A stretch of 64,000 bases of DNA from Qipengyuania vulgaris (lineage in GTDB: Bacteria > Pseudomonadota > Alphaproteobacteria > Sphingomonadales > Sphingomonadaceae), in NCBI GenBank assembly GCA_000756795.1, contig CCSI01000001.1:434001-498000 (forward strand). The letters are read 5' to 3'. Of the stretch, positions 59,688-64,000 are shown piece by piece (the stretch's first letter is position 1; every line of letters begins with the position of its first letter). Below the pieces are notes generated by a model that was not told the origin of the DNA, made no database searches, and saw nothing but the letters and a program-made list of their open reading frames with translations. A program made the translations under genes and the position numbers.

Positions 59688-60956
59688 ATGAACGCTTTTC
59701 GATCCACCGCTACCGCCATCCTAGCCTCGCCACTCGTGCGAGGGCTGATGGCGTTCGGCTCGGCCGAGGCGGCGACGCGGGTCGTTCGTCTTGGTGCACT
59801 CCTGATCGTCGCGCGTAAGGTCACGCCGGAGATCTTCGGCACCGCCGCACTCGCTTTGAGCCTTTTCGAACTGGTTCGCGTGCTGGCCAATGCCGGTATC
59901 GGACAGCGCCTTATCATCGCGAGCGACGAAGAGCTGCCTGCTCTTTGCAATACGGCGTACCGCCTTTTCTGGGCCGTCTGCGCAGGCGTCGCCGTGATCC
60001 AGCTGGCAGTGGCAGCAGCGGTATATCTGGTCTTCGGCTTAGGCGAAGCAGCTGCCCTGCTCGCCGTGCTTTCACTCGTCTTTTTCGCGATGCCGCCGGG
60101 TCTGGTGCAGATATTCCTGACCATGCGCGACAACCGCATGGCCGCTACTGCGCGAATTGCGGCTACCCAGAACATGGCTGACAGCCTGCTGACGGTTGCC
60201 CTGGTCGTAATCTGGCCGAGTGCCTGGGCGCTGGTGCTACCCAAGCTACTTGCCGCTCCCATCTGGACAATTCTGGCGCGCAAAAGCTCCGCGTGGTCTT
60301 ACAACGCGGCGCTTGGGAAAGCGCCCGTGCGCAAGTTCGCGACCTTCGGCCCTTCTATCCTTGCAACCGAGGTACTCTCCGCAGCGCGCCTGCATGCCGA
60401 TAAGCTCGTAGTTGGCGCCCTGCTCGGTACCGAAGCTCTGGGTATCTATTATTTCGCGTTCAACGCCGGCCTCGGCATTACGCAGAGCTTTGTTGCGGCG
60501 TGCAATCTTGTCGCTTTCCCGCACCTTGCAAAAGCCCATCCTGACGACACGCTGACAGAGTACCGCCGAACATTTGCAGCGGGGCTCGCGATGTTGGCGC
60601 CGGTCGTTATCGCGCAGGCCCTTCTTGCTCCGATTTATGTGCCGATCGTGTTTGGCGAGACCTGGATCTCCGCCACTCCCTATGTCGTGCTGCTCTCGCT
60701 TGCAGCCCTGCCGCTCTATGCAGGCTCGCTGGTCGGTGCGGGCTACCGCGTGGCCGGCCGTCCGCAAGACGAAGCTTTCCTGACCGCCATCGCGACAATC
60801 ACCGCGCTTGCGGGCCTCAATTTCGGCGCGACCGTGAGCCTCCATTTCGCCTGCCTAGGATACGTCGCCGGACTGGCGACAGTCCTCGTCCCCGCCGCTC
60901 TCGCGAGCCTTGCCTGCCGCTTCACCAATCCCGTCCTCAAACCGGAAGGAAAATGA
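59688..60956 (+). CDS. Polysaccharide flippase (Wzx/MOP)
   Basis: 422 residues with about 12 hydrophobic segments. N-terminal RGLMAFGSAEAATRVVRLGALLIVARKVTPEIFG is the usual flippase opening. GAGG precedes ATG 59688. First gene of a four-gene unit; ends in ATGA overlap with the first glycosyltransferase. Confidence 0.88.
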   Translation: MNAFRSTATAILASPLVRGLMAFGSAEAATRVVRLGALLIVARKVTPEIFGTAALALSLFELVRVLANAGIGQRLIIASDEELPALCNTAYRLFWAVCAGVAVIQLAVAAAVYLVFGLGEAAALLAVLSLVFFAMPPGLVQIFLTMRDNRMAATARIAATQNMADSLLTVALVVIWPSAWALVLPKLLAAPIWTILARKSSAWSYNAALGKAPVRKFATFGPSILATEVLSAARLHADKLVVGALLGTEALGIYYFAFNAGLGITQSFVAACNLVAFPHLAKAHPDDTLTEYRRTFAAGLAMLAPVVIAQALLAPIYVPIVFGETWISATPYVVLLSLAALPLYAGSLVGAGYRVAGRPQDEAFLTAIATITALAGLNFGATVSLHFACLGYVAGLATVLVPAALASLACRFTNPVLKPEGK

Positions 60957-61888
60957 CCATGACCCAGCCTATCTTCTCTGTCGTCATCGCTGCCTACAAT
61001 GCCGAACGGACTATCGCCGAGACAATCAACAGCGTTCTCGCGCAGACCTTCGAGGATTTCGAGCTGATCATCGTGGATGACGGTTCGGAGGATCTCACTC
61101 TGCCATTCGCGCTTCGCGAGGCGGCACGAGACGAGCGAATCAAGGTCGCGACCCAGTCGAACCAGGGTGTCTCTGCTGCACGCAACCTCGGCGTTTCAAA
61201 GGCTCGCGGCAAATACCTCGCCTTTCTCGATGCCGACGATATCTGGCACGATAGCAAGCTGGCCAAGCATCTCGCGTTCCACAGGAACGATCCCGCACTT
61301 GAGGCAAGCTATGCACGCGTCGTCTTTTGCGTCGACAACGGCAAAGGGCTGAAGCCGGGACGCACCCGGTCGACGGTGTTCGAAGACTACTGTGCGCTCG
61401 AAGATGTGCTCATAGAAAACGCCGTATGCACGATGAGCAATCTGGTCATCGAGCGCGAAACTTTCCACGAAATCGGCGGCTTCAGCCAAGAGATGCGCCA
61501 TGTCGAGGACCAAGACCTGCTCGCCCGGCTGGTAGGCAATGGCCATCTCCTTCGGGGAATTTCCGAGACGCTCGTCGGCTACCGAATGAGCGCGGATGGC
61601 CTGAGCTGCGATTTTGCCGCCATGCTTGCGGCTTGGAAAAGGCTGGCTGAACGCTGGTCCGACCAGATCGACATGAAGCGCGCCGAAGCCCTGTATTGTC
61701 GCTACCTCGCGCGCCGCGCCCTTCGCTCCGGCACGACGATGGCGCTCGCACGCGACTTCGTGCGCAAGGGCATCTCCAGCGACCGCAGCGCATTCCTTTC
61801 AGGTGGGTCAAGGGGTGTCCTGACAGCAGGTGCGGTGCTGGCCGGAAGTGCTGTCCCCGCCAGCGCCCGCAAAGCACTTTTCGCCTGA
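60953..61888 (+). CDS. Glycosyltransferase family 2
   Basis: 311 residues. GT-A fold: FSVVIAAYNAERTIAETINSVLAQTFEDFELIIVDDGSED, the DxD motif in YLAFLDADDIWH, and EDQDLLARL for acceptor binding. Transfers a sugar to the lipid-linked intermediate. Starts in the flippase stop (ATGA); 60959 is an alternative ATG. Confidence 0.9.
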   Translation: MTMTQPIFSVVIAAYNAERTIAETINSVLAQTFEDFELIIVDDGSEDLTLPFALREAARDERIKVATQSNQGVSAARNLGVSKARGKYLAFLDADDIWHDSKLAKHLAFHRNDPALEASYARVVFCVDNGKGLKPGRTRSTVFEDYCALEDVLIENAVCTMSNLVIERETFHEIGGFSQEMRHVEDQDLLARLVGNGHLLRGISETLVGYRMSADGLSCDFAAMLAAWKRLAERWSDQIDMKRAEALYCRYLARRALRSGTTMALARDFVRKGISSDRSAFLSGGSRGVLTAGAVLAGSAVPASARKALFA

Positions 61889-61911
61889 CATAACCGCCAA
61901 GGAGCCAGACA

Positions 61912-62898
61912 ATGAGCACGCCCTCCATCTCCGTCATCATGCCGGTCTATCACGTCGAAGCCTATGTGGGTGAAGCGATCCAGTCGGTACTCGATCAGTC
62001 CTTCGAAGACTTTGAATTGATCATCGTGGACGACGGTGGAACGGATAACTCCATTACCATCGCTCGCAGTTTCGAGGATGCCCGGATCCGGATTGTCTCG
62101 CAGCCCAATCGCGGCCTCGCCGGCGCGCGAAACACCGGTATTGCGAATGCCCGCGCCCCATACGTGGCGCTGCTCGATTCCGACGACCGGTGGCACCGCG
62201 ACAAGCTGATGCTTCACTTCATCCACATGGAGGCGAACCCTCATATCGGTGTCAGCTACTCCGGCTCGCGCATGATCGATGAGCACGGAGGGGAAATGAG
62301 GGTCGCGATGCGGCCAAAGCTGACGGGTGTTGCCGAAGGTGACATCCTATGCCGTAATCCTGTCGGCAATGGCAGCGCACCGGTGCTTCGTCGGGCAGCG
62401 CTCGATAGAGCCGCGTTCCGGCACCCAGACGAACCGAACCGAATTTGCTGGTTCGACGAAAGCTTCCGCCAGTCCGAAGACATCGAACTTTGGGTCCGGC
62501 TAGCGTCCGTCCACGAAGTTCGGTTCGAAGGCATCGAAGGCCTGTTGACCGACTACCGGATCATCAAGGGTGCGCTCTCCGCCAATGTCGTGAAGCAGTA
62601 TGTGACCTGGACACGAATGCTTGATGTGGCGCAGTCCCATGCCCCCGAACTGATCAATAGGCATGGCGCCCGTGCTCGCGCATACCAGCTTCGCTATTTG
62701 GCCAGGCGGGCAATCCAGCTCGGGGATGCCGAGCTGGCAAAGGATTTTTTCGATCGGGCGATACGTTCCAAATTCACCATTTTGCTGGAAGAGCCGAAAA
62801 AGTCCCTGACTACTTTCGCCGCGATCATGGTCGCCCGCATTGCCGGGCAAGAGAACTTCAAGCGCATGGTACGACCATTCCTGAAGGCCGCGGCATGA
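61912..62898 (+). CDS. Glycosyltransferase family 2
   Basis: 328 residues. SVIMPVYHVEAYVGEAIQSVLDQSFEDFELIIVDDGG, then VALLDSDDRWH (DxD) and SEDIELWVRLAS. AAGGAG precedes the ATG by 8 bases. The two GT2 enzymes share order and motifs but are clearly different sequences, so each likely adds a different sugar. Confidence 0.9.
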   Translation: MSTPSISVIMPVYHVEAYVGEAIQSVLDQSFEDFELIIVDDGGTDNSITIARSFEDARIRIVSQPNRGLAGARNTGIANARAPYVALLDSDDRWHRDKLMLHFIHMEANPHIGVSYSGSRMIDEHGGEMRVAMRPKLTGVAEGDILCRNPVGNGSAPVLRRAALDRAAFRHPDEPNRICWFDESFRQSEDIELWVRLASVHEVRFEGIEGLLTDYRIIKGALSANVVKQYVTWTRMLDVAQSHAPELINRHGARARAYQLRYLARRAIQLGDAELAKDFFDRAIRSKFTILLEEPKKSLTTFAAIMVARIAGQENFKRMVRPFLKAAA

Positions 62899-63929
62899 TC
62901 AGGATCGCCCATCTGCTAGACGATTTCGCCATGGGCGGTGTCACTCGATCGCTCTCCCTGTTCGAGGACCCCCGCATCGCTAGTCGCGCTCAATCGACAC
63001 TGCTCCCGATGAAGCGCAAGGCCCATCATGCGCCTGCGTTGGAAGTCGATCTTATCGTCGTCCACGTCCCTCCGTGCTGGTCTCGGCTACCTTACCTCAC
63101 GGCGCTCAGGCTCAGAAATCCGAACGCTCGCATCGTTCAGGTGGAGCATAGCTACACGCGCAACTTCGAGAAGCTGCGGGTAGGGTCCAAACGAAGGTTC
63201 CGCCTGCTGCTTCGAATTGCGAGCATGCTCGTGGATCAGGTCGTTGCTGTCTCACACGGCCAGGCCGATTGGCTTGCCGAGGCAGGTATAGCGCGCACGA
63301 AGATCACCACGATCCACCCGTGGAGCGGGCGTTTCGAGCTTTCCAGCGTACCCGATCTCCAACCGCGCGAAGGGCCGCTCCGTCTCCTCGCATACGGGCG
63401 CTTCTCGCATGAGAAAAACTTCGCGGCACTAGTCAAGGCGATGAAGCGGTTTGGCCGACATGATGTCGAATTGACCATCTTCGGAGCGGGTCCGGAGCGA
63501 CAAGAGCTCGAACTCCTCGCCCAGGCTATTCCCAACGTCTTCATCCAGCCTGCATGCAGCGATCCTGCGCCGTGGCTGGCGGATTGCGATGCTGTCGTCT
63601 TGCCGTCGAAGCACGAGGCGTTCGGACTGGTTGCCACTGAAGCGCGACTTGCAGGCCGTCCGATACTTGTCGCCAACTGCGACGGCCTGCCCGAACAGGC
63701 GAGGCGTGGGGGTGGGGTGGTCGCCACGCTCGACAAGCCCCGCGACATTGCCTTTGCTATCAGCCACCTTCTGACGCGCGACCTGCCTGCGATGGGCAAG
63801 GCAGCGCGTTTCGGAGTTTCGAGCCAGCACGACTCGATCATCGAATGCTGGCTTGAGATCATCGAAGCTTCGCGAAAGCAGGGTCGCATGAGTGCGCGGC
63901 TCGGCCTTCCCGGATTTGCCGGCGCCTGA
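62895..63929 (+). CDS. Glycosyltransferase family 4
   Basis: 344 residues. GT-B pattern: N-terminal RIAHLLDDFAMGGVTRSLSLF, then LLAYGRFSHEKNFAALVKAM, LTIFGAGPERQELELLA and the C-terminal VVLPSKHEAFGLVATEARLAGRPILVANCDG with EX7E-type motif. Starts in the previous stop (ATGA). Last gene before the terminator. Confidence 0.9.
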   Translation: MIRIAHLLDDFAMGGVTRSLSLFEDPRIASRAQSTLLPMKRKAHHAPALEVDLIVVHVPPCWSRLPYLTALRLRNPNARIVQVEHSYTRNFEKLRVGSKRRFRLLLRIASMLVDQVVAVSHGQADWLAEAGIARTKITTIHPWSGRFELSSVPDLQPREGPLRLLAYGRFSHEKNFAALVKAMKRFGRHDVELTIFGAGPERQELELLAQAIPNVFIQPACSDPAPWLADCDAVVLPSKHEAFGLVATEARLAGRPILVANCDGLPEQARRGGGVVATLDKPRDIAFAISHLLTRDLPAMGKAARFGVSSQHDSIIECWLEIIEASRKQGRMSARLGLPGFAGA

Positions 63930-63952
63930 TTGCGACCCCGGGCGCTGCAAGG

Positions 63953-63996
63953 ACCGCCCGTCCCGGCCAATTCAACGGCCGGGGCGGGCGGTTTTC
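63953..63996 (+). terminator. Rho-independent terminator of the second polysaccharide operon
   Basis: 16-bp stem ACCGCCCGTCCCGGCC / GGCCGGGGCGGGCGGT with an 8-base loop, then TTTCTTTT. Twenty-three bases after the last stop. Confidence 0.9.
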
Positions 63997-64000
63997 TTTT

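Overview
The window reads as a high-GC alphaproteobacterial chromosome, most likely an Erythrobacteraceae-type member of the Sphingomonadales. The evidence is gene order typical of alphaproteobacteria (rpiB-glyA-nrdR, trpB-trpA-accD-folC, dnaG-rpoD, cpdR beside an N-formylglutamate amidohydrolase), a SapC family protein, a DUF4170 protein, and two promoters of the alphaproteobacterial general stress response type (GGAAC-N16/17-CGTT). No species can be named from sequence alone.

Layout. 1-6157: end of an exopolysaccharide operon (tyrosine autokinase, unknown membrane protein, O-antigen ligase-like protein, sulfotransferase, flippase), closed by a bidirectional terminator and tRNA-Val(GAC). 6387-25157: mostly housekeeping genes (cpdR, formylglutamate amidohydrolase, SapC, FAD oxidase, DEAD-box helicase, UvrD-type helicase, rsmD, pseudouridine synthase, Rieske oxygenase, AmpG-like permease, then folC-accD-trpA-trpB and a divergent chorismate mutase). 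25235-37429: tRNA/rRNA methyltransferase, nrdR, glyA, rpiB, a GAF-EAL c-di-GMP protein, rpoD, dnaG, yqeY, and carA followed by two small lipoproteins. 37429-46000: carB, greA, small proteins including a yqjD/yqjE-like stress cluster, and eno. 46071-52751: an acyl-CoA/lipid metabolism group (APH-fold kinase, DUF7065-like protein, acyl-CoA dehydrogenase, MaoC-type dehydratase, enoyl-CoA hydratase) surrounding ribH and an unusual ribB. 52889-63996: the 3' fragment of a tRNA-Lys gene (a candidate integration boundary), a two-protein phosphorelay, and a second polysaccharide cluster (glycosyltransferase-phosphoglycosyltransferase fusion, flippase, three glycosyltransferases) ending in a strong terminator.

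Most interesting signals. (1) A candidate stress small RNA at 7829-7930 (minus) with an RpoH-type promoter, an exposed CTCCTCCC anti-Shine-Dalgarno motif and a strong terminator. (2) Divergent sigma-54 promoters with TTGCAA palindromes between them, driving both arms of the second polysaccharide cluster. (3) A split phosphorelay in which the second protein has PAS, histidine box, receiver and HPt but no ATPase domain. (4) A RibB protein with an N-terminal helix-turn-helix and a GTP cyclohydrolase II-like domain that lacks the zinc cysteines, with two palindromes just upstream of its gene. (5) A tRNA-Lys 3' fragment marking a possible island edge. (6) Two stress-sigma promoters on the yqjDE-like cluster. 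(7) A palindromic repeat that supplies, and may sequester, the folC ribosome binding site. No CRISPR array, insertion sequence or integrase was seen.
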